A DNA stretch of 64,000 nucleotides from Elizabethkingia sp. YR214 (GCF_003058195.1 NZ_QBUH01000005.1:372001-436000); one strand, 5' to 3'; positions 52,251 through 64,000 are shown, numbered from the stretch's first letter. Numbers and translations: made by a program. Notes: generated from the sequence alone by a model not told the origin.

Positions 52251-54854
52251 ATGACTTCACAAGAAATACGCCAAAGGTTCTTAGATTTTTTTAAAGAAAA
52301 AGGACACCAGATCGTCCCTTCCGCACCAATTGTGCTAAAGGATGATCCCACACTGATGTTTTCCAATTCGGGGATGACGCAATTCAAAGATTTTTTCTTA
52401 GGCTACAAAGAGCCTTCAAGTCTCAGAATTGCCGATACACAAAAATGTCTTCGTGTTTCCGGAAAACACAATGACCTGGACGATGTAGGCCGCGATACCT
52501 ACCATCACACAATGTTCGAAATGCTAGGCAACTGGTCTTTCGGTGACTATTTCAAAAAAGAAGCAATAGCCTGGGCGTGGGAGCTTCTTACAGAAGTATA
52601 TAAGATTTCTAAAGACGATTTGTATGTAACCATATTCGAAGGTGATGCTTCCGAGAATCTGGAAAGAGATCAGGATGCTTATAATTACTGGAAAGAATAT
52701 GTTGATGAATCCAGAATCATCAATGGTAACAAAAAAGACAACTTCTGGGAAATGGGTGATACTGGACCATGTGGACCTTGTTCCGAAATCCACGTAGATA
52801 TCCGTAGCGCCGAGGAGAAAGCAAAAATATCCGGAAGAGAATTAGTCAATCAGGATCATCCACAGGTGGTCGAAGTATGGAATCTTGTATTTATGGAATT
52901 CCTGAGAAAAGCAGATAAATCTCTGGAAAAACTTCCAAAACAAAATGTGGATACAGGTATGGGCTTCGAGCGTCTTTGTATGGCATTACAAGGAAAAGAA
53001 TCCAACTACGATACAGATGTATTCACACCGCTAATCTCTAAAGTAGAGGAAATTTCCGGTAAAAAATATACTGGTATTCTCGAAGATGAAAAAGATATTG
53101 CTATTCGTGTAGTAGTAGATCATATCCGTGCTGTAGCATTTGCAATTGCAGATGGACAGTTGCCTTCTAACGGAGGTGCCGGATATGTTATCCGAAGAAT
53201 TTTAAGACGTGCTATTTCTTACGCATACAGATTCTTGGACATGAAAGAGGCTTTCCTTTACAAGCTTGTTGCTGTTCTAAAGGATCAGATGGGATCTTTC
53301 TTCCCGGAAATTGTAAAGCAGGAGAAACTGGTTACCGAAGTAATTAAGGAAGAAGAAAACTCGTTCCTGAAAACTATTGAACATGGATTGGTAAGACTGG
53401 ATGCTATTATCCAGGCAACTATAAAAAATAACGAGAAAAACCTTCCGGGTGAACAAGTATTCGAATTATATGATACTTTCGGATTCCCGGCTGACCTTTC
53501 CCGCATTATTGCTGAAGAAAAAGGGCTAAGCATAGATGAAGCTGGTTTTGAAGAGGAAATGAACAAGCAAAAACAACGTTCAAAACAATCCTCAGCTTCT
53601 AAAACCTATGACTGGGTTATTTTGGAAGAAAAATCTGAAAACTTTGTAGGTTATGATCTTACCGAAAACGAAGTAAAAATTACCCGTTACAGAAAGATTG
53701 AAAATAAAGACGGAGAATTTTATCAGATTGTACTGGATGAGACTCCGTTCTATGCAGAAGGAGGTGGCCAGGTTGGAGATAAAGGAATCTTAGAAAATGC
53801 TACGGAGAGCATTGAAATTCTGGATACCAAAAAAGAAAACAACCTTAATATTTCTTTAATCCCTACTCTGCCACAGGATGTAGAAGCTACTTTTACAGCA
53901 AAAGTTGATATTTCCAAAAGAAAGGATACCGAAAACAACCACTCTGCTACTCACCTTTTACATGAAGCTTTAAGAAGTATATTAGGAACTCACGTAGAGC
54001 AAAAAGGTTCGTTTGTAGGACCAGATTATTTACGTTTCGACTTCTCTCATTTCAGCAAAATGACAGAAGAAGAATGGGCTGCTGTAGAGCAACAGGTAAA
54101 TGAAAAGATCAGAGCTAATATAGCACTTCAGGAATATAGAAACATTCCGATTCAGGAAGCTATGGACAAAGGTGCTATGGCTTTATTTGGTGAGAAATAC
54201 GGTGATAATGTCCGCATGATAGAATTTGGAACATCCAAAGAATTGTGTGGAGGAACTCACGTAAAAAATACCGGAGAAATAGGTCTGTTCAAAATAGAAT
54301 CCGAAGGTTCGGCTGCAGCCGGAATCCGAAGAATTGAAGCTATTACAGGATCTAAAGCAAGAGAATATTTCGAAACATTAGAAAAAAACTACCAGGAAAT
54401 TGCACAATTCCTGAAGTCCAAAGATGTTTTAAGATCTGTTCAAAAACTGGTAGAAGAAAACCAAGCTTTAAAATCAGAAATTGAAAGCTTTAAAGCCGAA
54501 AAAGCGAAACAAGAAGCTTTACAATGGAAAAATGAATATCAGGATAAAGGTGATAAAAAGCTATTGGTAAAGAAAACTTCAATGGATGCTGGTTCTGTTA
54601 AAGATATTGTTTTCCAATTGAAGAAAGAAATTCCGGGGTCATTGACTATTATCCTGTCCAACGCAGGTGATAAACCAATGATTACAATTGGAGTTTCCGA
54701 CGATCTTACCCAGACTTATCAGGCCGGAACTTTGATTAAAGATCTTGCTAAAGAAATCCAGGGCGGCGGCGGCGGTGCACCAGCATTTGCTACAGCCGGA
54801 GGTAAAAACCTTGACGGACTGGAAAAAGCTTTTGAAAAAGCACAACAGTTATAA
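52251..54854 (+). CDS. alaS: alanyl-tRNA synthetase
   Basis: 867 residues; charges tRNA-Ala. Domains: class II catalytic core (1-~240; [36 protein letters not shown] split, [15 protein letters not shown]), tRNA-binding helices (~245-460), editing domain (~560-730; [12 protein letters not shown] with HxxxH, and [15 protein letters not shown]), linker coiled coil, and DHHA1 C-terminal domain with a glycine-rich [14 protein letters not shown] motif. Full length. Own promoter and terminator. Confidence 0.98.
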   Translation: MTSQEIRQRFLDFFKEKGHQIVPSAPIVLKDDPTLMFSNSGMTQFKDFFLGYKEPSSLRIADTQKCLRVSGKHNDLDDVGRDTYHHTMFEMLGNWSFGDYFKKEAIAWAWELLTEVYKISKDDLYVTIFEGDASENLERDQDAYNYWKEYVDESRIINGNKKDNFWEMGDTGPCGPCSEIHVDIRSAEEKAKISGRELVNQDHPQVVEVWNLVFMEFLRKADKSLEKLPKQNVDTGMGFERLCMALQGKESNYDTDVFTPLISKVEEISGKKYTGILEDEKDIAIRVVVDHIRAVAFAIADGQLPSNGGAGYVIRRILRRAISYAYRFLDMKEAFLYKLVAVLKDQMGSFFPEIVKQEKLVTEVIKEEENSFLKTIEHGLVRLDAIIQATIKNNEKNLPGEQVFELYDTFGFPADLSRIIAEEKGLSIDEAGFEEEMNKQKQRSKQSSASKTYDWVILEEKSENFVGYDLTENEVKITRYRKIENKDGEFYQIVLDETPFYAEGGGQVGDKGILENATESIEILDTKKENNLNISLIPTLPQDVEATFTAKVDISKRKDTENNHSATHLLHEALRSILGTHVEQKGSFVGPDYLRFDFSHFSKMTEEEWAAVEQQVNEKIRANIALQEYRNIPIQEAMDKGAMALFGEKYGDNVRMIEFGTSKELCGGTHVKNTGEIGLFKIESEGSAAAGIRRIEAITGSKAREYFETLEKNYQEIAQFLKSKDVLRSVQKLVEENQALKSEIESFKAEKAKQEALQWKNEYQDKGDKKLLVKKTSMDAGSVKDIVFQLKKEIPGSLTIILSNAGDKPMITIGVSDDLTQTYQAGTLIKDLAKEIQGGGGGAPAFATAGGKNLDGLEKAFEKAQQL

Positions 54855-54871
54855 CAACATCGTTTATACAT

Positions 54872-54907
54872 AAAAAAAGCTACCTGAATCAGGTAGCTTT
54901 TTTATTT
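54872..54907. terminator. bidirectional terminator between alaS and the SDR gene
   Basis: GCTACCTGA/TCAGGTAGC (54879-54887/54889-54897) flanked by A7 and T-rich tracts, giving a U-run on either strand. Confidence 0.9.
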
Positions 54908-54921
54908 TGTCAAATAATATT

Positions 54922-55635
54922 TTAAGGATTTGTGGAGAAAATAGAACCATTAGCTATTAGCGCTCTTCTGTTCATTTTCAGGATATCTCTAACCCACTCT
55001 GCAAAGTCTTCCGGTTGCAATACTTTATCAGGATTACCATCTGTTAAACCTGCTCCGATACTCATATCCGATGCTATTGTACTTGGTGTAAGAGTAATCA
55101 CGCGGATATTTTGTTTTCTCCATTCTGCCATCATCGACTGGGAAAGTGATATTACTGCTGCTTTAGAAGCTGCATAAGCAGACATTCCGCCGCCACCTTT
55201 CAATCCTGCTGTAGAAGCAACATTTACGATATCTCCCTGACCATTTTCTTTCATAAACGGATATACCGCTTTTGAAGCATAATACACACCAAAAAGATTG
55301 GTTTTAATTACTTGTTCCCATACATCAGAAGACATATCTTCTAACGTTCCCATATTTCCGATTCCGGCATTGTTTATCAGGATATCTACACTTCCTAACT
55401 CACTAGCAAGATCTGCAATACCTTTTTGTACCTCAGCTTCCTGATCTACATTGAATACTGCATAACCCGATTTCACTCCCAGCTGCTCTAATTCGGCTAC
55501 TGTATTCTTTAAATTTTCTTCATTTCTTCCGGTAATTGCAACGTTTGCTCCTTCATTAGCCAGTGCTAAAGCAACTGCCTTACCTAATCCTTTACCACCA
55601 CCTGTTACAATGGCGTTTTTTCCCTTTAGATCCAT
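54922..55635 (-). CDS. short-chain dehydrogenase/reductase, 3-ketoacyl-reductase-like
   Basis: 237 residues from the ATG at 55633-55635 (MDLKGKNAIVTGGGKGLGKA). Classical SDR: TGGGKGLG cofactor loop, NNAGIGNMG, VASTAGL (Ser), YAASKAAVISLSQ (catalytic Tyr and Lys). Resembles FabG-type and acetoacetyl-CoA reductases; no acyl carrier genes nearby, so the substrate is open. An upstream extension of 22 codons overlaps the promoter (-7 box 55660-55667) and is rejected. NADPH preference cannot be read. Confidence 0.92.
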   Translation of the reverse strand: MDLKGKNAIVTGGGKGLGKAVALALANEGANVAITGRNEENLKNTVAELEQLGVKSGYAVFNVDQEAEVQKGIADLASELGSVDILINNAGIGNMGTLEDMSSDVWEQVIKTNLFGVYYASKAVYPFMKENGQGDIVNVASTAGLKGGGGMSAYAASKAAVISLSQSMMAEWRKQNIRVITLTPSTIASDMSIGAGLTDGNPDKVLQPEDFAEWVRDILKMNRRALIANGSIFSTNP

Positions 55636-55659
55636 TATGTTATTTTTTATCTGTGTATA

Positions 55660-55667
55660 CAAATTTA
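55660..55667 (-). promoter_or_regulatory. -7 promoter box of the SDR gene
   Basis: TAAATTTG on the minus strand, 24 bases before the chosen ATG. Confidence 0.6.
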
Positions 55668-55708
55668 CAAAAAGCATAGGAGACTTATGTTTACCAAACA
55701 TTAAATCC

Positions 55709-56203
55709 TTAGCCTCCGAAACTGTTACTATTCTGTTTTACCTTATTTCTCTGTTGCTTTCTGTACTCCCATGGAGCTATAGCATGAACATCCTGCCACA
55801 ATCCCAGTTTCTGATTTTTAGCGACTTCCTGTAAATCACCCAATGATTTATCCTTTGAATAACTATAGTACCACCAGCCTAATCCGGCCTTAATAAGTTC
55901 TGCAGAGAGATATTTTCCATTATCATAATATACCTTAGCTATTGATCTTCCATAGCGGTCCGTATCTGATTCTACGTAAGTAATACTTTTTCCGAAAATT
56001 TCTGAAGAAGTAAATTTCTTTGCATTCTTACCAAAAGGCTGCCTGCTCTCCGGGCAGTCTACCTCTGCCAGCCTCAATGCTTTTTGTACGTTACCCTTTA
56101 AAAGAACCACAACAGTATCCCCATCCTTAATCCCTACTACCCTTGCTACTGTCTGTGCAGACAATAAAACAGGAAATAATAATAGTGCTATTATTTTTTT
56201 CAT
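55709..56203 (-). CDS. secreted thermonuclease-family (SNase) nuclease
   Basis: 164 residues from the ATG at 56201-56203: signal peptide MKKIIALLLFPVLLSAQ, then the SNase OB-fold. Catalytic and Ca2+-site residues are seen in VVGIKDGDTVVV (Asp), LRLAEVDCPES (Arg, Asp) and DRYGRSIAKVY (Arg). It should cut extracellular or periplasmic DNA/RNA with Ca2+. The tail WEYRKQQRNKVKQNSNSFGG is basic and disordered. The -7 box ends 5 bases before the ATG, suggesting a leaderless message. Confidence 0.92.
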   Translation of the reverse strand: MKKIIALLLFPVLLSAQTVARVVGIKDGDTVVVLLKGNVQKALRLAEVDCPESRQPFGKNAKKFTSSEIFGKSITYVESDTDRYGRSIAKVYYDNGKYLSAELIKAGLGWWYYSYSKDKSLGDLQEVAKNQKLGLWQDVHAIAPWEYRKQQRNKVKQNSNSFGG

Positions 56204-56208
56204 GGCCG

Positions 56209-56216
56209 CAAAGATA
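56209..56216 (-). promoter_or_regulatory. -7 promoter box of the nuclease gene (predicts leaderless mRNA)
   Basis: TATCTTTG on the minus strand, 5 bases before the ATG; the same box and distance as at prfB. Confidence 0.55.
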
Positions 56217-56305
56217 CGCATATACAATACGAATTAGTTTCTTTTACCATCGCTGGTTATTTGAAATTTGTCCGTATTTTTAATCATCAAAAAAACACAG
56301 TATTT

Positions 56306-57643
56306 ATGCTTTTGGAAGATTACACTTTCAGTATTGGTTCAGAAAAGATTAAAATTCAGGAAGTAAACGGAGTTTTTAAAGCAAAAAATATCCGGTATGC
56401 CAAATCAAAACGCTATCAGCTTCCAATACCTGTAAGCATTATTGAAGCATTAGCCTCGGTACCTGTACTGACTCCGGTCTGTCCTCAGCATCAAAGCGAA
56501 ATGTTGGAAAGGTTGATTGAACCGACCCGTGTTGAAGATTTTTTGGTTGAAGAATCTCCACAATATCTTTCTGTTACATTTCCAAAAGATATTTCGCCAG
56601 AAGAGCATATTCCAGTTATTGTCTGGATACATGGTGGATCTTATGAAATAGGATGCGGAAACCTTCCTACTTCCGATCCATCAGTGTGGATAAAGGAACA
56701 ACGTATTATTGTTGTTTCAGTTTCCTATCGCTTAGGTCTGTTCGGTTTTTTGGGAGGCTATGATGAAAGACCTGCTAATCTGGGATTATTTGATATTATT
56801 GAAGCATTGAAATGGATTAAAACCAACATTTCAGCATTCGGAGGAAACCCCGAAAGCATTACCCTTCTAGGACAATCTTCCGGGGGAGATGCCGTTACTC
56901 ACCTTATGATTGCTGAGGGTGCAGAAAACCTGTTTAAAAGAGCTATTATCCAAAGTGCTCCTTTAGGACTTCGTGAAAAACGACAAAAGATGTCAGAAGA
57001 ATTCTCTATAAAAACCATTCCCATTAAAGATGATGAAGATTTTATGAAGATGGTTGATGAATATTCCAAATTTCGCCCTTCACTATTAAAATACGGATTG
57101 AAAGCTGCGATGCCTTTTGCACTGCAATACGGCTTCCCACCTATGGCTCCGGAGAATAAGATTCGCAAATTATGGAAAGATAATGCTACAAAATATGACG
57201 TCCTTATAGGTATAAATGATGAAGAAACTGCATTCTATCTAAGAACTTCCGGAGCATTACAGAAATACACAGAAAAGGGCTTCGGAAAAAGAATATTGGA
57301 CAAAACAATACGCCTTACGACCGAAAAGATTTACGGAAAACCAGCTGCAGAATTTGCTTCGGCTTATGCCAAAGCAGGCGGTAATGTGTATTTATTCCGG
57401 ATCTTTTCCAAATTGGAAAGCAACAAAATAGGTGCAGCACACTGTTTAGATCTTCCTTTGTTATTTGGTAACGAAAAAGCATGGAAAAATGCGGAATTGC
57501 TAAAAGGTATTCCATGGGCAGAGGTGGATAAAGTAGGAAAAAAAATAAGGGCTATATGGGCAGAATTTGCCAGAAATGGTTCCGTATCAGAAAATGCTGA
57601 CAAACCAGAATCTTTAAAAATATCACATATAAGTGATAAATAA
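56306..57643 (+). CDS. carboxylesterase type B family protein
   Basis: 445 residues from the ATG at 56306, no signal peptide. Alpha/beta-hydrolase: oxyanion loop VIVWIHGGSYEIGCG, nucleophile elbow LLGQSSGGDAV with Ser191, acid in IGINDEETAF, and His in GAAHCLDLPLLFGN. Family motif NLGLFDIIEALKWIKTNISAFGGNP precedes the elbow (split). Shorter than the usual 500 or more residues. Ester substrate unknown. A TTG-started extension of 15 codons is unlikely. Confidence 0.92.
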   Translation: MLLEDYTFSIGSEKIKIQEVNGVFKAKNIRYAKSKRYQLPIPVSIIEALASVPVLTPVCPQHQSEMLERLIEPTRVEDFLVEESPQYLSVTFPKDISPEEHIPVIVWIHGGSYEIGCGNLPTSDPSVWIKEQRIIVVSVSYRLGLFGFLGGYDERPANLGLFDIIEALKWIKTNISAFGGNPESITLLGQSSGGDAVTHLMIAEGAENLFKRAIIQSAPLGLREKRQKMSEEFSIKTIPIKDDEDFMKMVDEYSKFRPSLLKYGLKAAMPFALQYGFPPMAPENKIRKLWKDNATKYDVLIGINDEETAFYLRTSGALQKYTEKGFGKRILDKTIRLTTEKIYGKPAAEFASAYAKAGGNVYLFRIFSKLESNKIGAAHCLDLPLLFGNEKAWKNAELLKGIPWAEVDKVGKKIRAIWAEFARNGSVSENADKPESLKISHISDK

Positions 57644-57768
57644 TTTATTTTAGCTTAAACTCTTTATCAGTAAGCATTACAGAACATCCACTTTAACAAA
57701 AATTTAAATTTTGTTTGTATTTTCTGTAACTTTCTTACACATAGCTTTGTCATATATAAAAACAATAT

Positions 57769-60225
57769 ATGAAACAAGCTTTATCTTTTTTACTTCTCTT
57801 CTTTATCAGCTTCTATTTTAGCCAGACTCAGCTAAAAATTATTAATATTGATAATAAAAATCCAGTTCCGGATGCTTCTGTATACTGTGATGACAATCTA
57901 CTTGGGAAAACTAACCAGCAAGGTATTCTAACATTTAAAACCAAATGTAAGAAAGTTGATATCCTGGCCAACGATTTCGAAGATGAAGAAGCTACGATAA
58001 GTAAAGAAATGCTTATTTCCCTAAAGCCTAATTCGGAGAAAACAAAAAGCATCAATCGTGTTACAATTGCTGATAAAAGCGATCCACGTGCATTAAAAAT
58101 GCTGGATGAGCTTCTAAAGCGTTACAAAGAGAACAGTCCACAATCGTTAGACTCTTACAATTTCAAATCATACAGCAAAATATCAATTGATTTTGATAAA
58201 GACTCTATTGCCACCTATCAGAATTTTATGACTAAGAGAAATGACTCTATTGGTAAAATTCCGAACAGAAATCTGAAAACTACAGAAACTAAAAAGAAAG
58301 ATTCTTTAGCTGAGGAAGACTTGGTAAATATGGTACAACACAACCAATATTTTCTTTGGGAAAAAGCCTCCGAATATCTTTTCTCTAAAAAATACGGAGA
58401 AAAAACAAATATACTGGACAACAGAATGTCTGGCTTCCCCAATCCTATTTATGAAGCATTGGCTATGAATGTTTCTAACCTCAACAAAATACCAAAGCAG
58501 ATAAGGCCCGAAAGCAGAACTATTTACCATTATTATATATCCGACACCACAACATTGGATAACCGAAAAACTTATGTAATCAAGTTTAAGGAGATCAATA
58601 ACAAACTAAGACAGAATCCCAGAAAATACAATGGTTACATCTATGTAGATGCCGAAAACTATGCACTGAAGAAAATAGAAAGCAACAGCAAAAAAAACAA
58701 TGAAGGGAATGTAGTATCCGTATGGAAGCCAATAAACAATAAATGGTTTCTGGATTCTGAGAATCTGAAAATAAAAATGGGAGACCAAAGCTTTACAACC
58801 GGGAAAGTACAGGATAGTACTAAAAGTACAGAGAAGCCCAAGTTAAAGAGAAAAAAATTTGGAAACTATCTCTATATTAAAAATCAATTCTTTGATTTTG
58901 AAATTAATAAAGAACAGAAAGCGGATGACTATCGTGGCTATACAATGACTGTGAAAAATTCCGACGGAAAACTCCTGCAGGAATACAGAACCGACAGCCT
59001 TACAGAGAGAGAGAAAGGCACCTATGTAAAGATAGACAGCCTGGTGAAAAAATATGATTTTGATAAAAAAGTAAGCCTCTTCACTAACCTGATGAAGGGA
59101 AATCTACGTTACAAAATGTTGGATTTTGATCTGACCAAAATTATTAATTACGATAAATACCAGGGTGTAAGACTTGGAGCTAGCGTAAAACTGAATGAAA
59201 AGTTTAGCAAAACATTTTCTCCCGACGCCTATTTTGGCTATGGTTTCAAAGATCACCGCTGGAAATATGGTGCAGGCATGGATATGAAACTTTCAGATAA
59301 AAGAACATCTGTTTTCCGTGTAGATTATTATGACGATGTATTCCCAGCCGGTAGAATAAATACAACATTCTGGGACAATCCGATGAAGCTAAAGGATATT
59401 CTTGTAGATATGCACAACGCCAATTTCTTCCGGAGTCAGAAATGGGGAGCATCATTCTTATATGACCTATCCAATACACTGAGTGCTAAAGTCAGTATCA
59501 ATCACGAGAATCAAAATGCTATGTTCGACTATCAGTACCGCGATATGGGCAATAGCTTTAAAAATGTTAGTACTATCCTGTCTCTGAAATATGCACCGAA
59601 CGATAAAAACCTAATGACCCCTGGTGGAAAACTGACCTATGAAAAACATTATCCTTACTTCTTTGTAAACTATGAAAAAGGAAATAAAATATTCGACGGA
59701 GATCTTAATTATCACAGACTAGATGCCTTGGCCATTCATCAGTTCGGGACAAAATTAGGCTATACTAATATTAAAGTTTTTGGCGGCTTTTCTTCCGGAA
59801 CAGCTCCTATTTGGAAAAGCTTTGAAATAACAGGACAAACCGGAGATATCAGCAGTAACTGGGCCTCAAAAATCAATAAGCCTTCTAATCTGGGATTTGT
59901 AACTATGCCAGCTGGAACGTTCTACGCAGACAAATTTATTGGTTTTCAGATTTCTCAATCTCTGCCATTCAGATTCAGAACTCTTGGAAAAGCTTATTCC
60001 AATATAGAACTGGAATACCAAACCGTAGTAGGTAATTTTAAAAACAGTGCTGATCATCAGTTCAATTTTAGAGTGCTAGATCACAACTATCAGGAAGTTG
60101 GTATTATATGGAACAGATTTCTGGGTAGTAAATTTGGTGTAGGTTTTTCTTACAGATTAGGTTACTATCAGATGCCGGCTTTCAAAGACAATATTGGATT
60201 CCAAATTAAATTAAATGCTTTTTAG
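57769..60225 (+). CDS. DUF5686 outer-membrane protein with carboxypeptidase-regulatory-like N-domain
   Basis: 818 residues: signal peptide (about 1-18, ...FISFYFSQT), CarboxypepD_reg-like beta-sandwich (about 20-95; NKNPVPDASVYCDDNLLGKTN), then DUF5686, which starts at DPRALKMLDELLKRYKENSPQSLDSYNFKSY (split). The C-terminal ~350 residues alternate short strands and end in an aromatic residue (INLNAF-like end, LNAF), as outer-membrane beta-barrels do. Function unknown; possibly a surface barrel with a periplasmic sensor or plug. Upstream of ligA but with a separate promoter between. Confidence 0.85.
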   Translation: MKQALSFLLLFFISFYFSQTQLKIINIDNKNPVPDASVYCDDNLLGKTNQQGILTFKTKCKKVDILANDFEDEEATISKEMLISLKPNSEKTKSINRVTIADKSDPRALKMLDELLKRYKENSPQSLDSYNFKSYSKISIDFDKDSIATYQNFMTKRNDSIGKIPNRNLKTTETKKKDSLAEEDLVNMVQHNQYFLWEKASEYLFSKKYGEKTNILDNRMSGFPNPIYEALAMNVSNLNKIPKQIRPESRTIYHYYISDTTTLDNRKTYVIKFKEINNKLRQNPRKYNGYIYVDAENYALKKIESNSKKNNEGNVVSVWKPINNKWFLDSENLKIKMGDQSFTTGKVQDSTKSTEKPKLKRKKFGNYLYIKNQFFDFEINKEQKADDYRGYTMTVKNSDGKLLQEYRTDSLTEREKGTYVKIDSLVKKYDFDKKVSLFTNLMKGNLRYKMLDFDLTKIINYDKYQGVRLGASVKLNEKFSKTFSPDAYFGYGFKDHRWKYGAGMDMKLSDKRTSVFRVDYYDDVFPAGRINTTFWDNPMKLKDILVDMHNANFFRSQKWGASFLYDLSNTLSAKVSINHENQNAMFDYQYRDMGNSFKNVSTILSLKYAPNDKNLMTPGGKLTYEKHYPYFFVNYEKGNKIFDGDLNYHRLDALAIHQFGTKLGYTNIKVFGGFSSGTAPIWKSFEITGQTGDISSNWASKINKPSNLGFVTMPAGTFYADKFIGFQISQSLPFRFRTLGKAYSNIELEYQTVVGNFKNSADHQFNFRVLDHNYQEVGIIWNRFLGSKFGVGFSYRLGYYQMPAFKDNIGFQIKLNAF

Positions 60226-60258
60226 AAAATTTCTTTTTACAGTTTAAAATATGATTAA

Positions 60259-62307
<2,049 letters not shown>

Positions 62308-62330
62308 AAGCAAGTCATCTATAAAACTAC

Positions 62331-62366
62331 ACGCCTCACAGATTTTAAGATCTGTGAGGCGTTTTT
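62331..62366 (+). terminator. terminator of ligA
   Basis: 13-bp perfect stem (62331-62343 with 62350-62362), 6-nt loop, then TTTT. Confidence 0.9.
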
Positions 62367-62367
62367 A

Positions 62368-62832
62368 CTATTTTTTAGGCAGTTGTACTGCAATTTCGTA
62401 AAGTTTTCCGGCCATTAGGAATTTAATCCTCTCTCTTGTTGTTACAGTATTGATACTACCATCTCTCAGAATAATAATTCTGTCTCCGGGTGCTATATTC
62501 TGATCGGCAAGCCAGTCCTCTGGAGCTACATCATTTTCTTTACGTTTCATAGCTTCCAGAATGTCTTCTGCCAACTCCTGAAAACGTTCATCATGAGAAT
62601 ATAAAATGTCATATTCTGCAGGAAGTTTCACTCTGAACACAGCACGGTTACTAATTAGCTTTGCATAATCATCGAATAACGGATTATCTGCACCGTCTGT
62701 AAATCCTATTTCTACAAGATCTCCCTGATGTTCCTGAGCATACAACTCTGCATCCTCGAAAGTCGCAAAGTTTAAGACCAGTTTATAATTATCAAAAGAG
62801 TATTCTTGCAGTCTTTTTTTAATATTTTCCAT
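62368..62832 (-). CDS. conserved-looking cytoplasmic protein of unknown function
   Basis: 154 residues, acidic, no signal peptide or membrane segment. Mixed alpha/beta start (KLVLNFATFEDAELYAQEHQGDLVEIGF), a middle helix pair (HDERFQELAEDILEAMKRKEND) and a compact beta end (PGDRIIILRDGSINTVTTRERI) that resembles an SH3/OB-type barrel. No family recognised. Convergent with ligA and divergent from the Fur-family gene. Confidence 0.75.
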   Translation of the reverse strand: MENIKKRLQEYSFDNYKLVLNFATFEDAELYAQEHQGDLVEIGFTDGADNPLFDDYAKLISNRAVFRVKLPAEYDILYSHDERFQELAEDILEAMKRKENDVAPEDWLADQNIAPGDRIIILRDGSINTVTTRERIKFLMAGKLYEIAVQLPKK

Positions 62833-62927
62833 AACAAGGTTTTTATATATCCATATACAATTTATAAAAAATTGATTATTAATCGATTATAAAACATTTG
62901 GTTTAACAAAAATTTAAAATTTATCCT

Positions 62928-62935
62928 TAAATTTG
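62928..62935 (+). promoter_or_regulatory. -7 promoter box of the Fur-family gene
   Basis: TAAATTTG, 32 bases before the GTG at 62968. Confidence 0.55.
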
Positions 62936-62967
62936 TTATAACATCAAAAACCTAATTATAATCTCCT

Positions 62968-63384
62968 GTGAACACACAAAGAATAGAAAATATCCTCGAT
63001 AATAAAAAGATTCCCATTACTTCTATGCGGATGCTGGTTTTGGATGCTTTTCTAGAGGCTCCACAAGCTCTTTCGTTGTCCGATTTGGAGGAAAAATTAG
63101 CGCAATCTGACCGTAGTACTTTATATCGTACTCTGAAAACTTTTGAAAAAAAAGGTCTTATTCATGGTATTCAGGAACATAATACAACACAATATCTCTT
63201 ATGTAGTGATGATTGCAATGAGGAAATCCACCATGACTATCACCTGCATTTTTATTGTACCAAGTGCAAGCAAACGACTTGTCTGGAGGAAGTAAGCTTC
63301 AGCAATGTTCCGTTTCCTAATGACTATCTGGTAAAAGAATTAAAATTTCTGGCTACAGGTATTTGCAGAGAATGCCGGATATAG
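62968..63384 (+). CDS. Fur-family metal-responsive regulator
   Basis: 138 residues starting at GTG 62968. N-terminal winged helix (about 10-75; ITSMRMLVLDAFLEAPQALSLSDLEEKL, STLYRTLKTFEKKGLI, typical of Fur/Zur/PerR recognition helices). C-terminal dimer domain with CTKCKQTTC and CREC, the structural zinc site, and HHDYHLHF as the regulatory metal region. The motif set does not decide between Fur, Zur and PerR. No obvious target gene adjacent. The GTG gives a family-like N-terminus; the next ATG would cut into the DNA-binding domain. Confidence 0.92.
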   Translation: MNTQRIENILDNKKIPITSMRMLVLDAFLEAPQALSLSDLEEKLAQSDRSTLYRTLKTFEKKGLIHGIQEHNTTQYLLCSDDCNEEIHHDYHLHFYCTKCKQTTCLEEVSFSNVPFPNDYLVKELKFLATGICRECRI

Positions 63385-63440
63385 CTTTATAAAACCAAAT
63401 AGCCTATTATATCACAACAATGAAGTTTCGGTATAATAAT

Positions 63441-63926
63441 CTATTTAACTCTTTTCATGGGAAAAGTCTGATGGCGTACATTTCCATTTTTAACACCTGA
63501 AATTTCTGCGATTAATGAATCAGCATTTACTTTTGTATAAGAAACAGACTGTGGAAAATCGTGCTCGGGATTCTCAAAAACTATTTTACTATCCGTAACA
63601 GAATAGGCTTTAAAACTAACCGGCTTACCATCGTTCTGATTTCTTACCGTGGGAATATAATATAAACTCTCCCCTTCTTGTTTCAACTGAACTGTTTCGA
63701 ATATAATGGTGTCTGCACCTTTAAGCGCATAACTCTTTCCTGACAGCTCATTTTCATTTATTTTTTTCCAGGATTCATAGATACTTCCACGAGAGGTTTT
63801 GTTCTCCCATGTACCTATAAGCCACATAGCTTTATCAATTGGCTTTACAGAATGATGAACCCAGCTGCTCACAATAAGTACAACAATAATTGCGGACAAG
63901 ACTATTTTTACAGACCTAGTTTTCAT
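63441..63926 (-). CDS. DUF6265-like exported or membrane-anchored protein
   Basis: 161 residues from the ATG at 63924-63926: N-terminal hydrophobic helix (about 6-24, VKIVLSAIIVVLIVSSWV), then WLIGTWENKTSRGSIYESW, the start typical of DUF6265 lipocalin-like proteins. VFENPEHDFPQSVSYTK is the other family mark. Function of the family unknown. An upstream extension of 18 codons overlaps the -7 box (63944-63951) and is rejected. Confidence 0.8.
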   Translation of the reverse strand: MKTRSVKIVLSAIIVVLIVSSWVHHSVKPIDKAMWLIGTWENKTSRGSIYESWKKINENELSGKSYALKGADTIIFETVQLKQEGESLYYIPTVRNQNDGKPVSFKAYSVTDSKIVFENPEHDFPQSVSYTKVNADSLIAEISGVKNGNVRHQTFPMKRVK

Positions 63927-63943
63927 ATCAGTTAATCTAATAT

Positions 63944-63951
63944 CAAATATA
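63944..63951 (-). promoter_or_regulatory. -7 promoter box of the DUF6265-like gene
   Basis: TATATTTG on the minus strand, 17 bases before the chosen ATG. Confidence 0.55.
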
Positions 63952-64000
63952 CATAAACCGTATTTCACCTCTAATATCAAAAACCTTAATCTGCTGATAA

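Noticed and set aside
62833-62967. Possible Fur-box palindrome upstream of the Fur-family gene
   Set aside because: The spacer is extremely AT-rich and gives many imperfect dyads; none stands out or is close to a consensus I can name.

Overview
The window looks like ordinary chromosomal DNA of a low-GC member of the Bacteroidota, class Flavobacteriia. Elizabethkingia, Chryseobacterium or another Weeksellaceae genus fits best. The reasons are AT-rich codon use, many signal peptides ending in 'A/G-Q', lipoproteins with minimal lipoboxes, and promoters of the Bacteroidota type (-7 box TAnnTTTG, repeatedly 4-30 bases before a start codon). Family-typical genes also point there: type III glutamine synthetase, DUF5686, DUF1599 next to folP and a BT_3928-like DoxX protein. 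The genus is an inference from sequence feel only. I see no rRNA, tRNA, CRISPR array, phage, integrase or insertion sequence.

Layout. 1-4.5 kb: glycan degradation, with a GH20 hexosaminidase cut by the window edge, a membrane acyltransferase and a GH123-type glycosidase. 4.6-11.5 kb: a small secreted protein, umuC, type III glutamine synthetase, a short alpha-glucan phosphorylase and an unknown protein. 11.6-15 kb: two perfect hairpin repeats, then the Leloir operon galT-galK-galM (minus). 15.3-17.7 kb: mtaB and two paralogous GNAT acetyltransferases. 17.9-21 kb: uronate operon kduD-kduI-exuT. 21-30 kb: DUF1684, mqo, gpsA, M23 peptidase, SH3 protein, prmA, tpiA and an S9 peptidase. 30-37 kb: TerB-like protein, M28 peptidase, DoxX/DUF1599 divergent from folP, Lrp regulator, EamA exporter, and a secreted-protein gene broken by an in-frame stop. 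37-43 kb: GNAT, VIT1-type metal transporter, EamA, and a lipoprotein pair (MauG-type di-haem peroxidase and PhoX-like protein). 43-52 kb: clpP, dnaG, DedA, cupin, prfB, Crp-type regulator, divergent AAA ATPase and a two-gene ABC exporter. 52-64 kb: alaS, SDR, nuclease, carboxylesterase, DUF5686 outer-membrane protein, ligA, Fur-family regulator and small hypotheticals.

How the genes work together. Sugar use is a theme: amino-sugar glycosidases, galactose conversion to glucose-1-phosphate and UDP-sugars, glucan phosphorolysis, and unsaturated uronate catabolism feeding 2-keto-3-deoxygluconate. Much of the rest is housekeeping: replication (dnaG, ligA), translation (prfB, alaS, prmA, mtaB), proteostasis (clpP), glycolysis and lipid precursors (tpiA, gpsA, mqo), and folate (folP).

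I did not find a clearly new multi-gene defence or mobile system. The most unusual signals are single-protein or cis-element ones: a phosphorylase lacking the PLP lysine, a primase lacking its zinc cysteines, an AAA ATPase with degenerate Walker motifs, a promoter-14-codon ORF-hairpin unit at 48.7-48.83 kb, an inverted repeat in front of the glutamine synthetase promoter, and tandem perfect palindromes at 11.6 kb.
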